From: Paraniabella ginsengisoli
Lineage (GTDB): Bacteria; Bacteroidota; Bacteroidia; Chitinophagales; Chitinophagaceae
Reading direction: 5' to 3'
Length of the DNA: 64,000 nucleotides
Assembly: GCF_022513635.1 (NCBI RefSeq)
Contig: NZ_JAKWBL010000005.1
Span: 1-64,000 of the forward strand
Positions 39,754-49,519 of this stretch are shown in pieces. The notes beneath the pieces were generated by a model that made no database searches, was not told where the DNA came from, and saw only the letters and a program-made list of their open reading frames with translations. The translations under genes were made by a program, and so were the position numbers. Each line of letters begins with the position of its first letter. Within the stretch, counting starts at the first letter, position 1.

Positions 39754-40193
39754 TTACGCCATCTGAACCTGCCGTAAACGGGGAATGATGTCAAGGTTCA
39801 TGCTATCTTTGTTCAAATAATTTATGACAAAACTCCAGCCTTCTTCCATTTTAGGAAAATTAATTCTATTAGAAGGTACAAAACTCCATTTCGTATTCAT
39901 AATAGAATGATGTTCACTTCTTGTACCCATAACAAAACTGCCTTTAGTAAATTTAAAGACATTCAATTCCATATTTTCCTTATAGTTTTTTAATTCGTTT
40001 TCAAAATCCAATTCTTCACGGCGATCCGGAGCTACCACATCTGTACGAACGCAAAACCATGTACCCTGTAAATTAGTTAGCTTATCATCGTTTTGGGATT
40101 CAGCCTCAAAAGGCTCATCATTTAGACCAGCAGTAAACCCCCGATGCATGAAGTCAAAACCACAGAAGTGAGGATGATGAAAATTTTTCTCAT
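39754..40193 (-). CDS. Lipocalin-like lipoprotein, frame broken once
   Basis: The uninterrupted reading frame appears to begin at 40269, but that N-terminus would run through the ssb terminator. A better start is the ATG at 40193, which gives a lipoprotein signal 'MRKIFIILTSVVLTSC'. That frame joins the main ORF if one base is added to C5 40138-40142, reading 'CIGGFTAGLNDEPF'. The mature part opens 'LTNLQGTWFCVRTD', a lipocalin-like GTW motif, and is beta-rich. About 146 residues. Function unknown; the family call is tentative. Confidence 0.7.
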
Positions 40194-40212
40194 AAGCTTT
40201 AATGAATGGCAA

Positions 40213-40248
40213 AAATAAATAATGCCCCGTAAAAAAGAACGGGGCATT
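40213..40248 (-). terminator. Terminator of ssb
   Basis: AATGCCCCGT (40221-40230), eight-base loop, ACGGGGCATT (40239-40248): a perfect 10-base stem followed on the minus strand by ATTTATTTTTG. Confidence 0.85.
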
Positions 40249-40269
40249 AACATAAAAAGAAAATTTCAT

Positions 40270-40710
40270 CTAAAACGGCAAATCATCGATGGGCTCTTCC
40301 GATCCGCCATTAGAAGTAGTTGATGATGAAGGAGATGAAGTATTTGCCTGTGGCGCGTTATAATTATTATTGCCAGGTTGCGAGCCTCCATCGTTTTTAC
40401 TGCCCAATAACTGCACTTCGCGTACCCGCATCGATAAGGCAGCGCCCGCAGTTCCGTCGCTCTTTGTAAAAGATCTTACTTCAGGCTGTCCTTCTACAAA
40501 AACCTGCGTTCCTTTTAGCAGATAAGGTGCAACTGCTGTCCTGTCTGTCCAATACGCACAATCAACCCAGGTAGTCCTTTCCTGCTGAACGCCCTGACTA
40601 TCTTTGTATCTTTCAGAATGCGCCACAGTAAAGTTGATAACGTTTCTACCATTTACGTTATTTACCAAACAATCCTTACCCAGGCGACCAATTACCTGTA
40701 TTTTAATCAT
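40270..40710 (-). CDS. ssb: Single-stranded DNA-binding protein
   Basis: 146 residues: OB-fold start 'MIKIQVIGRLGKDCLVNNVNG', core 'RTTWVDCAYWTDRTAVAPYL' and 'KGTQVFVEGQPEVR', then a Gly/Asn/Ser-rich linker and the acidic tip 'EEPIDDLPF' that recruits partner proteins. It coats single-stranded DNA in replication and repair. Single-gene unit with its own terminator. Confidence 0.95.
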   Translation of the reverse strand: MIKIQVIGRLGKDCLVNNVNGRNVINFTVAHSERYKDSQGVQQERTTWVDCAYWTDRTAVAPYLLKGTQVFVEGQPEVRSFTKSDGTAGAALSMRVREVQLLGSKNDGGSQPGNNNYNAPQANTSSPSSSTTSNGGSEEPIDDLPF

Positions 40711-40862
40711 AGTGCTCAGTTTTAATTATATTAAAAAAATGAATAAGCAAATTAACGAAAACAGTTGAAATCAATAAAAATTAATCAATTGAAAGGTTAA
40801 ATTCTAAAACCGTAAGTAGATTTAAACCTTTCGGCTCCTAAACATGTTAAACTGTGGTTTAT

Positions 40863-40870
40863 TATCTTTG
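40863..40870 (+). promoter_or_regulatory. -7 element of the mnmA promoter
   Basis: TATCTTTG followed by CA, 22 bases upstream of the ATG at 40893. Its place rules out the in-frame ORF extension that starts at 40854. Confidence 0.55.
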
Positions 40871-40892
40871 CATCTTAATTATTTTCGATAAA

Positions 40893-42002
40893 ATGAGCAA
40901 AAAAGGGAAAGTTCTGGTGGCGATGAGTGGCGGTATCGACAGTACCGTAGTGGCCCTTATGCTTCACCATGAAGGGTACGAAGTAGTTGGTATTACCATG
41001 AAAACCTGGGATTATGCCCAAAGTGGTGGTAGCAAAAAAGAAACCGGCTGCTGTAATGTTGACAGTTTTAACGATGCGCGAATGGCGGCTGTGCAACATG
41101 GTTTCCCTCATTTTATTTTAGATATACGCGAAGAATTTGGAGATTTTGTAGTCAATGATTTTGTAGAAGAATATTTGGCAGGACGCACACCAAATCCTTG
41201 TGTATTATGTAATACGCACATTAAATGGCGCGCACTTTTAAAAAGAGCGGATGCATTAGGCTGCGAATTTATTGCTACAGGCCATTATGCCAAAATTCGC
41301 CAGCATGAAAATGGCCGATATGTAATCAGCAAAGCTGTTGACCAAACAAAAGACCAGAGCTATGTATTGTGGGGCTTGCAGCAGGATTTGCTAAGCAGAA
41401 CACTTCTCCCTTTGGGCGGCTACCATAAAACCGAAATCAGGCAAATGGCCATCGATTACGGTTATCCCGAACTGGCGAAAAAGAGTGAGAGCTATGAAAT
41501 ATGCTTTGTACCTGATAATGATTACCGTGGTTTTTTGAAACGCCGTGTAGGTGGTTTGGAAGAGCGTGTGAACGGCGGCAACTTCGTAGATAAGGACGGA
41601 AACATACTAGGCAAGCATAAAGGCTATCCTTTTTACACAATTGGCCAACGCAAAGGCCTGGATATAGCTCTTGGCAAACCTGCTTTTGTTACAGAAATCA
41701 ATCCTGATACAAACACGGTTACGTTGGGTGATGAATATGATCTTGATAAGAATGAAATGTTGGTAGGCAAGCTTAATATGATCAAATATGACGTTATAAC
41801 CCCTGGGATGGAAGCAACAACAAAGATCAGATATAAAGATTCTGGAACCTTGTGTACCCTATATCCCGAAGGTGCTAATATGCGCGTAAATTTCTATCAA
41901 AATGCAAAAGGAATAGCTCCCGGCCAAAGTGCTGTCTTTTACGAAGGAGATGACGTTATTGGCGGTGGCATTATTCAGGGAGAAAATCGAATTGTCAGGT
42001 AG
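40893..42002 (+). CDS. mnmA: tRNA-specific 2-thiouridylase MnmA
   Basis: 369 residues from the ATG at 40893. The PP-loop ATP site is 'VAMSGGIDSTVVALML', with catalytic cysteines in 'NPCVLCNTHIKW' and 'SYEICFVPDNDYRGFL', and 'FIATGHYAKI' between them. It thiolates U34 of Lys, Glu and Gln tRNAs. The upstream ATG at 40854 would add 13 residues and would include the promoter element, so it is rejected. Confidence 0.95.
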   Translation: MSKKGKVLVAMSGGIDSTVVALMLHHEGYEVVGITMKTWDYAQSGGSKKETGCCNVDSFNDARMAAVQHGFPHFILDIREEFGDFVVNDFVEEYLAGRTPNPCVLCNTHIKWRALLKRADALGCEFIATGHYAKIRQHENGRYVISKAVDQTKDQSYVLWGLQQDLLSRTLLPLGGYHKTEIRQMAIDYGYPELAKKSESYEICFVPDNDYRGFLKRRVGGLEERVNGGNFVDKDGNILGKHKGYPFYTIGQRKGLDIALGKPAFVTEINPDTNTVTLGDEYDLDKNEMLVGKLNMIKYDVITPGMEATTKIRYKDSGTLCTLYPEGANMRVNFYQNAKGIAPGQSAVFYEGDDVIGGGIIQGENRIVR

Positions 42003-42088
42003 TTTTATCGAATAAATGTGCTTCCTTTCAGCGCTTTTCTTATATTGCGCTGCGCAACGCTAATTTGCAATTTTATAATACCAAGCCT

Positions 42089-42874
42089 ATGCACTATTCT
42101 CTATTGTATAAATCAAATGTATCCAAATCTCTGATTCTATTCTTTTCTTTGATATTATTGGTTTCCTGCTCACAGGAAAAAGAAATTTTTGAGACAGAAA
42201 GCATTGCTGATTACATGCCATTTCAAGTTGGAAAATCCATTACTTATCGCCTCGACTCAACTGTTTTTGTATTAAGCGGCACCGTTGAGGAGATTCATAA
42301 ATACCAGGTGAAACATACCGTATTGCAGGAAACAGACAATAATAACGGCAGCAAAACATTTGTTGTGCAAAGACTTATCAATAATGAAACTGCAACCGGC
42401 CCATGGCTTAACAACGGTACTTATCAGGTTGTACTTTTCGATAATAAAGCAGAAGTTATAAATGACAACCTACGGGTATTGGCTTTACAAGCACCATTAA
42501 AGCAAGGTTTCTCTTGGAAAGGAAACAGTCAGTTACCATCTGCGCCATACGCACAACTATATGATATGGCTGCAGGGCGTGAAATGAATGAATGGGATTT
42601 CACCTACACAACATCAGGCAATGAAAATATTGAAGGACAAGAATATCAGAATGTTTGGACTGTAGAACATCATGATGAAACCTTAAATATTCCGCCAACG
42701 CCCAATACCAGTTACGGCTCGAAAGAAGTTTCTTCAGAAAGATATGCAAAAGGTATCGGGCTGGTATATAAAGATTTTCAATTGTACGAATATCAGGGAG
42801 GAAATCAAGAGAGCGGCTATAAACCTTATTATACTGGCTTTGGCATTACCATGTGGATGATAGCGCATGACTGA
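42089..42874 (+). CDS. Hypothetical lipoprotein
   Basis: About 261 residues from the ATG at 42089; a TTG at 42065 is in frame but unlikely. The signal peptide ends 'LILLVSCSQ', a clear lipobox. The mature part begins 'DYMPFQVGKSITYRLDSTVF', a pattern of envelope lipoproteins in Bacteroidota, and is beta-rich. No enzymatic motif was seen. A gene of its own, 63 bases from the convergent rnz. Confidence 0.75.
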   Translation: MHYSLLYKSNVSKSLILFFSLILLVSCSQEKEIFETESIADYMPFQVGKSITYRLDSTVFVLSGTVEEIHKYQVKHTVLQETDNNNGSKTFVVQRLINNETATGPWLNNGTYQVVLFDNKAEVINDNLRVLALQAPLKQGFSWKGNSQLPSAPYAQLYDMAAGREMNEWDFTYTTSGNENIEGQEYQNVWTVEHHDETLNIPPTPNTSYGSKEVSSERYAKGIGLVYKDFQLYEYQGGNQESGYKPYYTGFGITMWMIAHD

Positions 42875-42937
42875 CGTTGCGTTTAGTTGACGAGTTTAAT
42901 GTTGACAGGTTGACAAGGAATCCTGCAGATCAACTTA

Positions 42938-43843
42938 TCAAGGCAATAAATAACTCACACCTTCCAACGCCAGGTCTGTATTTGCAAAAACTTCGCGGGT
43001 TTCCGTTTCAAACTCTTGCAGCGTATCATACTTGCTGCTAAAATGTCCAATAAGCAATTTTTTAACGCCAGCTAATTGCGCAATTTTTCCGGCTTGCCTG
43101 GTTGTGGAATGAAACCTTGCGGTGGCTATGTCAGCAAGCGAATCATGATATGTAGTTTCATGATAGATCATATCCGCATCTTTTATATGAGTCAGGATCC
43201 TTTCATCATAACGCGTATCGGCACAAAAAGCATATACTTTTCCTTTAGGTGCTGCTATAGTAAGTACATCATTTTTAATAACGTTACCATTCTCGTCAGT
43301 ATAATCCTTTCCGCTTTGTAAGCTATTATAAAAAGTTACAGGTATATGTTGTTCTTTTACTTTTTCGATATTCAGCCTTCTGGGATTTCTCACCTCTTTA
43401 AAAACAAATCCATAACATTTTATACGATGGTCAGTTCTAAAACAACTTACTTCCACATCATCCAAGTTAAGTAAAAGCCCACTCTCCTTTATCGTTACAA
43501 AAGACAGATTAAAACAGAGCTTTGTATCTGCAACACGGAGCTGCATTTCAATAATTTGCTGCAGCGGTTCGGGAGCAACAATAGTAAGATCTTGTTGCCG
43601 GCCTAGCAAAGCAAAAGAATTAATAAGGCCTATCAATCCAAAATAATGATCACCATGAAGGTGCGAAATGAATATATGAGAAATGCGGCTTCGCCTTACT
43701 TTATAATTGATCAATTGTATCTGCGTTCCTTCACCACAATCAATTAAAAAACTTCTGGCCGGCATTGTCAATACCTGGCTTGTGGGGTGCCTGTCAAAAG
43801 CCGGAACCGCCGAATTATTCCCAAGTATTGTTACTGCAAACAT
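42938..43843 (-). CDS. rnz: Ribonuclease Z
   Basis: 301 residues of the metallo-beta-lactamase fold. The zinc site is 'FISHLHGDHYFGLIGL' (HxHxDH), with later ligands in 'FCADTRYDERI' and 'IGHFSSKY', and the start 'TILGNNSAVPAFDRHPTSQV' as in the family. It cuts the 3' trailer from tRNA precursors. The STAS-domain gene lies directly upstream on the same strand. Confidence 0.94.
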   Translation of the reverse strand: MFAVTILGNNSAVPAFDRHPTSQVLTMPARSFLIDCGEGTQIQLINYKVRRSRISHIFISHLHGDHYFGLIGLINSFALLGRQQDLTIVAPEPLQQIIEMQLRVADTKLCFNLSFVTIKESGLLLNLDDVEVSCFRTDHRIKCYGFVFKEVRNPRRLNIEKVKEQHIPVTFYNSLQSGKDYTDENGNVIKNDVLTIAAPKGKVYAFCADTRYDERILTHIKDADMIYHETTYHDSLADIATARFHSTTRQAGKIAQLAGVKKLLIGHFSSKYDTLQEFETETREVFANTDLALEGVSYLLP

Positions 43844-43886
43844 TAACCAATTTCTAATTTTAAATTTCTAATCTAAAATTTTCTAT

Positions 43887-44270
43887 TTATTCCAACACAT
43901 CATCATCCATCAATTCGCGTTCTATCTCTTCCATCTGCACAATGTCTGACGCTTCGCTTATTGTAGGCGCAACATTTAAAAGTTCTGAAAGTTCATTATC
44001 TGCCAAAAAAGTTTCTACATTTTCTGTTACACAACACGCCACAAACGAAGCATTATTTTCATAAAAATCCTGTTGAATATGAAGCAATTGCTCTGCCACA
44101 GCGGCATCCAACGTGCTAACATTACTCATATCAAACACAACATTTTTCACTTCATTTTTTAAATAAGGAAGCAAAACGACTTTGATTCCATCTGTCATTG
44201 TAGCAGACAGAACCGGTTCAATTGGCGTGATGACGTGAAATTTCTCTTTGGTATCTATTTTGACCTGCAT
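43887..44270 (-). CDS. STAS-domain (anti-anti-sigma-like) protein
   Basis: 127 residues. 'EVKNVVFDMSNVSTLDAAVA' is the STAS core; the usual phosphorylatable Ser lies in 'SNVSTLDA'. No kinase partner is in the window, so a role in partner-switch signalling is inferred from family only. It ends with an acidic tail 'IERELMDDDVLE'. It is 43 bases upstream of rnz and probably co-transcribed. Confidence 0.8.
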   Translation of the reverse strand: MQVKIDTKEKFHVITPIEPVLSATMTDGIKVVLLPYLKNEVKNVVFDMSNVSTLDAAVAEQLLHIQQDFYENNASFVACCVTENVETFLADNELSELLNVAPTISEASDIVQMEEIERELMDDDVLE

Positions 44271-44410
44271 GTAAAGATTAAATTTGGAAAAAGATGTATT
44301 TAATAAACGAGAAAACCATTCAGTGCATTCCTACATCTTCTTAATAAAAGACACATGGTTTAGCTAATGCATGGTGCCTTTGTTTACAAATAACGTAAAC
44401 CAGTACCAAA

Positions 44411-44418
44411 TATATTTG
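44411..44418 (+). promoter_or_regulatory. -7 element of the clpC promoter
   Basis: TATATTTG, an exact TAnnTTTG match, 34 bases before the clpC ATG. A -33 TTG at the right distance is not evident. Confidence 0.4.
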
Positions 44419-44452
44419 TTAATATTGTAACTAATCATTTTATCTAAAAAAT

Positions 44453-46981
44453 ATGGATAATAATTTTTCAACTCAGGTAAAAGAAATCATCTCCTACAGC
44501 AGGGAAGAAGCGCTGCGGCTGGGAAATGACTTCATTGGCACGGAACATTTGCTGCTTGGTTTAATACGTGAGGGAGATAATACGGCTATAAGAATTCTGA
44601 AAGGTTTTAATATAGATATTTTTGAACTACGTAAGGAAATTGAACTGGCAATAAAAGACAAGACCGGAAAAAACATCGCGAACATAAACAGTCTGCCGCT
44701 TACAAAGCAAGCAGAAAAAGTGATCCGCGTTACGGTGCTTGAAGCAAAGGCATTAAAAAGTAACCAGGTAGAAACAGAACACCTGATGCTTTCTATTTTA
44801 AAAAACAAGGAAAATGTTGCTACGCAGATCCTGAATCAATATGATCTCGATTACGATATGTTCCGTCAGGAATTAGGCATCGTAAAATCAAATGAGCCTC
44901 GTGCTGAGTTTGGTGAAGAGGGTGATGATGACTTTGAAGATGAAAAGAAATATTCTCAACAATCAAAAGGGTCTTCATCTAAATCGAATACCAAAAGTAA
45001 AACGCCGGTGCTGGACAACTTCGGGCGTGATGTTACAAAGCTTGCAGAAAGCGGCACGCTTGATCCAATTGTAGGTCGGGAAAAAGAAATTGAACGCGTG
45101 TCGCAAATATTAAGTCGCCGAAAAAAGAATAACCCCATTTTAATTGGTGAACCAGGCGTTGGTAAAACTGCCATAGTAGAAGGTTTGGCTTTGCGTATTG
45201 TACAAAGGCGTGTAAGCCGTGTGCTATTCGACAAAAGAGTTATATCCCTTGATTTAGCTTCTTTAGTTGCAGGCACCAAGTATCGTGGTCAGTTTGAAGA
45301 AAGAATGAAAGCGATCATGAACGAACTGGAAAAGAACCGTGACGTAATTCTTTTCATTGACGAAATGCACACAATAGTGGGTGCAGGTGGCGCCAGTGGC
45401 TCGCTCGATGCCAGTAACATTTTCAAACCAGCTTTGGCTCGTGGCGAACTGCAATGCATTGGTGCATCTACTTTGGATGAATACAGAATGCATATTGAAA
45501 AAGATGGCGCTTTAGACCGTCGTTTCCAAAAAGTAATGATCGATCCGCCAAGCGTTGACGAAACCGTGCAAATACTGAATAATATCAAATCAAAATATGA
45601 AGATTTTCATAGCGTTACTTACTCCGATGAAGCTATCGACGCTTGCGTAAAACTAAGCGACCGCTATGTAACGGATCGTCTGTTGCCGGATAAAGCAATT
45701 GACGTAATGGATGAAGTAGGCGCTCGTGTTCATTTAAAGAACATCAACGTTCCTGAAAACATTGTGGAGCTTGAAAAGAAGATTGAAGACGTAAAAGAAG
45801 AAAAGAACCGCGTTGTAAAAAGCCAGAAATTTGAAGAGGCCGCGTCACTGCGCGATACTGAAAAGAAACTGGCCGACGAATTGGAACGCGCTAAAGCTCA
45901 ATGGGAAGAGGAAAGCAAACATAAACGCTACCCCATTACCGATGAAGATATTGCCGAAGTAATACATAGCATGACCGGCATTCCTGTTAGAAAAATGGTG
46001 GAAGCCGAAACAGAGAAGTTGCGCAAAATGACGGATGATATGAAAGGCATGGTAATTGGCCAGGATGATGCCATTCTTAAAGTTGTTAAAGCCATTCAAC
46101 GTAATCGTGTAGGTTTGAAAGATCCTAAAAAACCGATCGGTAGCTTTATTTTCCTTGGGCCTACAGGCGTTGGTAAAACAGAGTTAGCACGCTCATTGGC
46201 AAGATATCTTTTCGATTCGGAAGATTCACTTATTCGAATTGACATGAGCGAATACATGGAAAAATTCACAGTGAGCCGCCTTATTGGCGCACCTCCCGGA
46301 TATGTAGGTTATGAAGAAGGTGGCCAGCTTACAGAAAAAGTGCGCCGCAAACCTTACAGCGTAATATTGTTGGATGAAATTGAAAAAGCACATCCTGATA
46401 TTTATAATATTTTACTGCAAGTGTTGGATGATGGACAATTAACTGATGGATTAGGAAGGAAAGTGAACTTCAAAAACACGATCATCATCATGACATCAAA
46501 TATTGGTGTGCGTCAGTTGAAAGACTTTGGTGCGGGCGTTGGATTTGCGACACAATCACGTTTGCAGAACGAAGACGAAGAGAATAAAGCCGTGATTGAA
46601 AAGGCCTTAAAACGCACTTTCTCTCCAGAGTTTTTAAACCGTATCGACGATGTGGTGATCTTCAACAGCCTTACAAAAGACGACATCTTTAGCATCATCG
46701 ATATTTCAATGAAGGGTGTTTTAAAACGCATAGAAACTTTAGGCTACGGCTTAACACTCACTGAGGATGCTAAAACATTCCTCGCGGACAAAGGTTACGA
46801 TCAGCAATTTGGCGCAAGGCCCCTGCACAGAGCCATTCAAAAATACCTGGAAGATCCATTGGCAGAAGAAATATTGAACATGAGCGTCAAACCCGGTGAT
46901 ATACTAGAGGTTGACTTTGACAAGGAAGCCGACAAACTGGTTTTTTCTATAAAGGAAAAAGCTGACGCTCAGGAAGCATAG
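44453..46981 (+). CDS. clpC: ATP-dependent Clp protease ATPase subunit ClpC
   Basis: 842 residues, intact. N-terminal double Clp repeat ('[20 protein letters not shown]'), first AAA+ with Walker A '[15 protein letters not shown]' and Walker B 'LFIDEMH', a UVR-like middle segment ('[20 protein letters not shown]'), and second AAA+ with '[15 protein letters not shown]' and '[16 protein letters not shown]'. The C-terminal D2 small domain follows. It unfolds substrates for ClpP. Single-gene unit with its own terminator. Confidence 0.96.
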   Translation: MDNNFSTQVKEIISYSREEALRLGNDFIGTEHLLLGLIREGDNTAIRILKGFNIDIFELRKEIELAIKDKTGKNIANINSLPLTKQAEKVIRVTVLEAKALKSNQVETEHLMLSILKNKENVATQILNQYDLDYDMFRQELGIVKSNEPRAEFGEEGDDDFEDEKKYSQQSKGSSSKSNTKSKTPVLDNFGRDVTKLAESGTLDPIVGREKEIERVSQILSRRKKNNPILIGEPGVGKTAIVEGLALRIVQRRVSRVLFDKRVISLDLASLVAGTKYRGQFEERMKAIMNELEKNRDVILFIDEMHTIVGAGGASGSLDASNIFKPALARGELQCIGASTLDEYRMHIEKDGALDRRFQKVMIDPPSVDETVQILNNIKSKYEDFHSVTYSDEAIDACVKLSDRYVTDRLLPDKAIDVMDEVGARVHLKNINVPENIVELEKKIEDVKEEKNRVVKSQKFEEAASLRDTEKKLADELERAKAQWEEESKHKRYPITDEDIAEVIHSMTGIPVRKMVEAETEKLRKMTDDMKGMVIGQDDAILKVVKAIQRNRVGLKDPKKPIGSFIFLGPTGVGKTELARSLARYLFDSEDSLIRIDMSEYMEKFTVSRLIGAPPGYVGYEEGGQLTEKVRRKPYSVILLDEIEKAHPDIYNILLQVLDDGQLTDGLGRKVNFKNTIIIMTSNIGVRQLKDFGAGVGFATQSRLQNEDEENKAVIEKALKRTFSPEFLNRIDDVVIFNSLTKDDIFSIIDISMKGVLKRIETLGYGLTLTEDAKTFLADKGYDQQFGARPLHRAIQKYLEDPLAEEILNMSVKPGDILEVDFDKEADKLVFSIKEKADAQEA

Positions 46982-47006
46982 ATAAAGCAATTCATTAATA
47001 AATTTT

Positions 47007-47034
47007 AACACCTCGCAAATGCGGGGTGTTTTTT
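47007..47034 (+). terminator. Terminator of clpC
   Basis: AACACCTCGC, loop AAAT, GCGGGGTGTT, then TTTT: a 10-pair stem with one G-T pair, 26 bases after the clpC stop. Confidence 0.85.
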
Positions 47035-47070
47035 ATGGAACGAACTGAACTGCTACTATCATCTTCGTTT

Positions 47071-47084
47071 CCGCCAGTTGGCGG
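47071..47084. repeat. CCGCCAGTTGGCGG palindrome
   Basis: A perfect palindrome of 6-base arms around GT, in the clpC to 47247 spacer. It may be a small structured repeat; no function is suggested by its context. Confidence 0.4.
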
Positions 47085-47246
47085 ATCGGTTTATCGTCCT
47101 GATTATGAATCGCCAAAACTTGTGCTTTCAAAGAATCATTCTCTTAATCCAAATTGTTAAAATTTATGTAATAGATGTTCTCCATAATTATAATTACGAA
47201 CATCATCGTATTTTCAAATTATTAAGCACACTTAAAAACTACCATT

Positions 47247-47774
47247 ATGCGCTTCACTAAACCAAAAATCTTATCAATCTTCTTTATCCTTGTTGGCATC
47301 ATTGCAATTGTAACACTCGCTTCATGGAACTTGCCAATGTCACCTGGAATGTTTGATAAGTTTTTTTCCGTTTCTGACACAATCCCCGGCAACTGCAAAG
47401 AAAAACTAAGTGATCTTGACGAAGCTTTTGCCAAGCTTGAAAAAGCAAAAATTGAATTAAAAGAAAAAGACATTGCAGCATCTGTTACTAAAGCATTGCG
47501 CGAGATTAATATTCAGCAGATACAAGAAAGTGTAGACAATGCGTTAGCAGATGCTGATGTTGCACTTGACAAAGTGGATCTCGAACATATAAAATCCAAC
47601 GTTGCGAGCGCCATTGCCAAAATCAATACCGAAAAGATCAACGAACAAGTAAAGATTGCAGCCGAGAACCTGAAACCTCAAATCGAAAAATCGATTGAAG
47701 AAGCCAGGCTTCAAATTGAGAAAGCTCAGAAGGAAATAACTGATGCCAAAAAACAACTTCGTACAAAGAGTTGA
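47247..47774 (+). CDS. Membrane-anchored coiled-coil protein of unknown function
   Basis: 175 residues: an N-terminal membrane helix (about residues 9-26, 'ILSIFFILVGIIAIVTLA'), a short Pro/Met segment, then a long charged region. That region has heptad-like pattern ('KIELKEKDIAASVTKALREI', 'KSIEEARLQIEKAQKEITDA') and looks like a coiled coil. Not recognised as a named family. The topology suggests it extends into the periplasm. Confidence 0.65.
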   Translation: MRFTKPKILSIFFILVGIIAIVTLASWNLPMSPGMFDKFFSVSDTIPGNCKEKLSDLDEAFAKLEKAKIELKEKDIAASVTKALREINIQQIQESVDNALADADVALDKVDLEHIKSNVASAIAKINTEKINEQVKIAAENLKPQIEKSIEEARLQIEKAQKEITDAKKQLRTKS

Positions 47775-47780
47775 AGTCAG

Positions 47781-47852
47781 ATTCAGGTTGCCGGTTTCTA
47801 GTTCCAATAGTGGATAGTAATTCTGTAAAACTTGAAACCCGCAACCTGAAAC
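47781..47852. repeat. Inverted repeat TTCAGGTTGCSGGTTTC
   Basis: Left arm 47783-47799 and right arm (reverse complement) 47832-47850 match at 16 of 17 bases, with about 30 bases between them. It lies between convergent genes and could form a long hairpin. The right arm is read through by the last codons of the M28 peptidase gene. Confidence 0.6.
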
Positions 47853-49429
47853 TTGTAACGTTTCCTCACATCCCCCCTTCTTGTTGGAGCCACCGGCTTA
47901 GGCCATTCGCGAGGCTTACCGGTCGAAGGATCAACAGGCAATACCACCTGTTCCCTCGAAGCTTTTTCAGGATCTTCGCTTGCGGCATAAGCCATGACAG
48001 CTGTTGTTAAGATGGCATTATTACGCAGGTCATCAAATACAATTTTATCATAAGTATCCCGATTGGTATGCCAGGTAATAGTTCCATAATCCCAGCTCAA
48101 AGAACTTAGTGAAAACGCTGGTGCACCAGCCATTACAAATGACGCGAAATCAGAACCGCCAGTGCCGGGCTGGCCAGGAAAACTGGTCTCCACATATTTA
48201 CGAACATCTTGTGGTACTTTAGAAAGCCATCGGCTTAAATAATTATAGGAATGTAAAAAGCCCATGCCCTGCAGACTTGTAACACGTCCTGTTCCATTAT
48301 CCTGGTTAAAAACGGCCTGAATATTTGCCACAATTTCCGGATGATCTTCTACAAAAGCTCTTGAGCCGTTTAGGCCTTGCTCCTCACTTCCCCAGTGTCC
48401 TACAAGAATGGTACGCTTAGGATTGGGGTAAACTTTCTTTAAAATACGCGCTGCTTCCATCATCGTTAAGGTTCCGGTGCCATTATCAGTAGCGCCCGTA
48501 GCACCATCCCAGGAGTCAAAATGCGCTGAAAGAATTACATACTCATCAGGTTTTTCAACACCTTTTATTTCTGCAATAATATTGAATGTTGGAGCAGGGG
48601 GCAGCATTTTGGACTCGACAGTCATGTTCATCTTAGGCTTTTTACCAGATTGCGCCAGCCTGTATACCAATCCATAATCCTCAAGTGATAAATCAATGGT
48701 AGGTACTTGCTTTGTGTATGCACCAAAAATTTTATCGGCACCAACAGCCTTCGACCAATTGTTCGTGATCACGCCGAGCGCTCCTGCATTTTCAAGTGCA
48801 ACGGGTAACGTTCGGCTTGTATAACCTGTTTTACTGATACGTTCTGTCCATTCAGTGAAAAGCGAATCGCGGTCCTTATTCATCTTTGCAACAGATTCTT
48901 TAATTCCAAATTCTTCCCAGTTTTTATCAGGGCGTCCGGTCGGCTGAAGCAAAGAAATCATCACAAATTTTCCTTTAACTGTAGAAAGCCATTTTTCAAA
49001 TTCGGCGCCATTGGCAGCAGCAGGCAATATTATTACTTCTGTAGAAACCGTTTTGCCATTCGTACCCGGACTCCATGCCAGTTGCATACCTTCCAAAGAT
49101 TTTACCCGGGGATAAGTCATTTCAAAGTGTGCCGGCCCTCTTTGCCAACCACGCCATTCACCCCATTTTTCGCTGTGGGCTGCAATGCCCCAACTTTTAT
49201 ATTTTTCAATGGCCCAATCCCCGGCCTGCTTCATTTCTGGTGTTCCAACAAGTCTCGGTCCAATACCGTCCAGTAATTCATGTCCTAATACCTCAAGCTG
49301 TGAATTTTGTGTAGCTTCTGTTACGATGGCATCAACAACAGCATCCTTATCTATAGATGGCTTTTGTGCAATAACAACAGTTACAGACAGTAAGAATGGT
49401 AGAAGGATAGACCTTTTCAAACAAAGCAT
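47798..49429 (-). CDS. M28 family zinc aminopeptidase, secreted
   Basis: The start at 49429 gives a signal peptide ending 'VTVVIAQ'; the ORF extends upstream to 49696 but without a plausible leader. The mature part has a PA-like insert and the peptidase core 'ILSAHFDSWDGATGATDNGT' (His and bridging Asp) and 'VGHWGSEEQGLNGSRAF' (catalytic Glu pair). The family trims N-terminal residues or dipeptides in the periplasm or outside. About 543 residues. The last 20 or so residues come from a common intergenic repeat, so the true end may be at C6 47872-47877 if bases are missing there. Confidence 0.88.
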   Translation of the reverse strand: MLCLKRSILLPFLLSVTVVIAQKPSIDKDAVVDAIVTEATQNSQLEVLGHELLDGIGPRLVGTPEMKQAGDWAIEKYKSWGIAAHSEKWGEWRGWQRGPAHFEMTYPRVKSLEGMQLAWSPGTNGKTVSTEVIILPAAANGAEFEKWLSTVKGKFVMISLLQPTGRPDKNWEEFGIKESVAKMNKDRDSLFTEWTERISKTGYTSRTLPVALENAGALGVITNNWSKAVGADKIFGAYTKQVPTIDLSLEDYGLVYRLAQSGKKPKMNMTVESKMLPPAPTFNIIAEIKGVEKPDEYVILSAHFDSWDGATGATDNGTGTLTMMEAARILKKVYPNPKRTILVGHWGSEEQGLNGSRAFVEDHPEIVANIQAVFNQDNGTGRVTSLQGMGFLHSYNYLSRWLSKVPQDVRKYVETSFPGQPGTGGSDFASFVMAGAPAFSLSSLSWDYGTITWHTNRDTYDKIVFDDLRNNAILTTAVMAYAASEDPEKASREQVVLPVDPSTGKPREWPKPVAPTRRGDVRKRYKFQVAGFKFYRITIHYWN

Positions 49430-49519
49430 ATTAAAATGATTAAGGAAACTAAGATACAAAATGAGCAGATACGAATCTGTTGATTTGTTGATTCTATCTA
49501 TATTTGGCAATATATATAT

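Noticed and set aside
40854-40892. Longer N-terminus for MnmA from 40854
   Set aside because: The extension contains the TATCTTTG promoter element, and the family begins at the ATG at 40893.
47078-47260. ORF of 60 codons between clpC and the coiled-coil gene
   Set aside because: It overlaps the next gene's start and reads through the palindrome at 47071-47084; no coding character.
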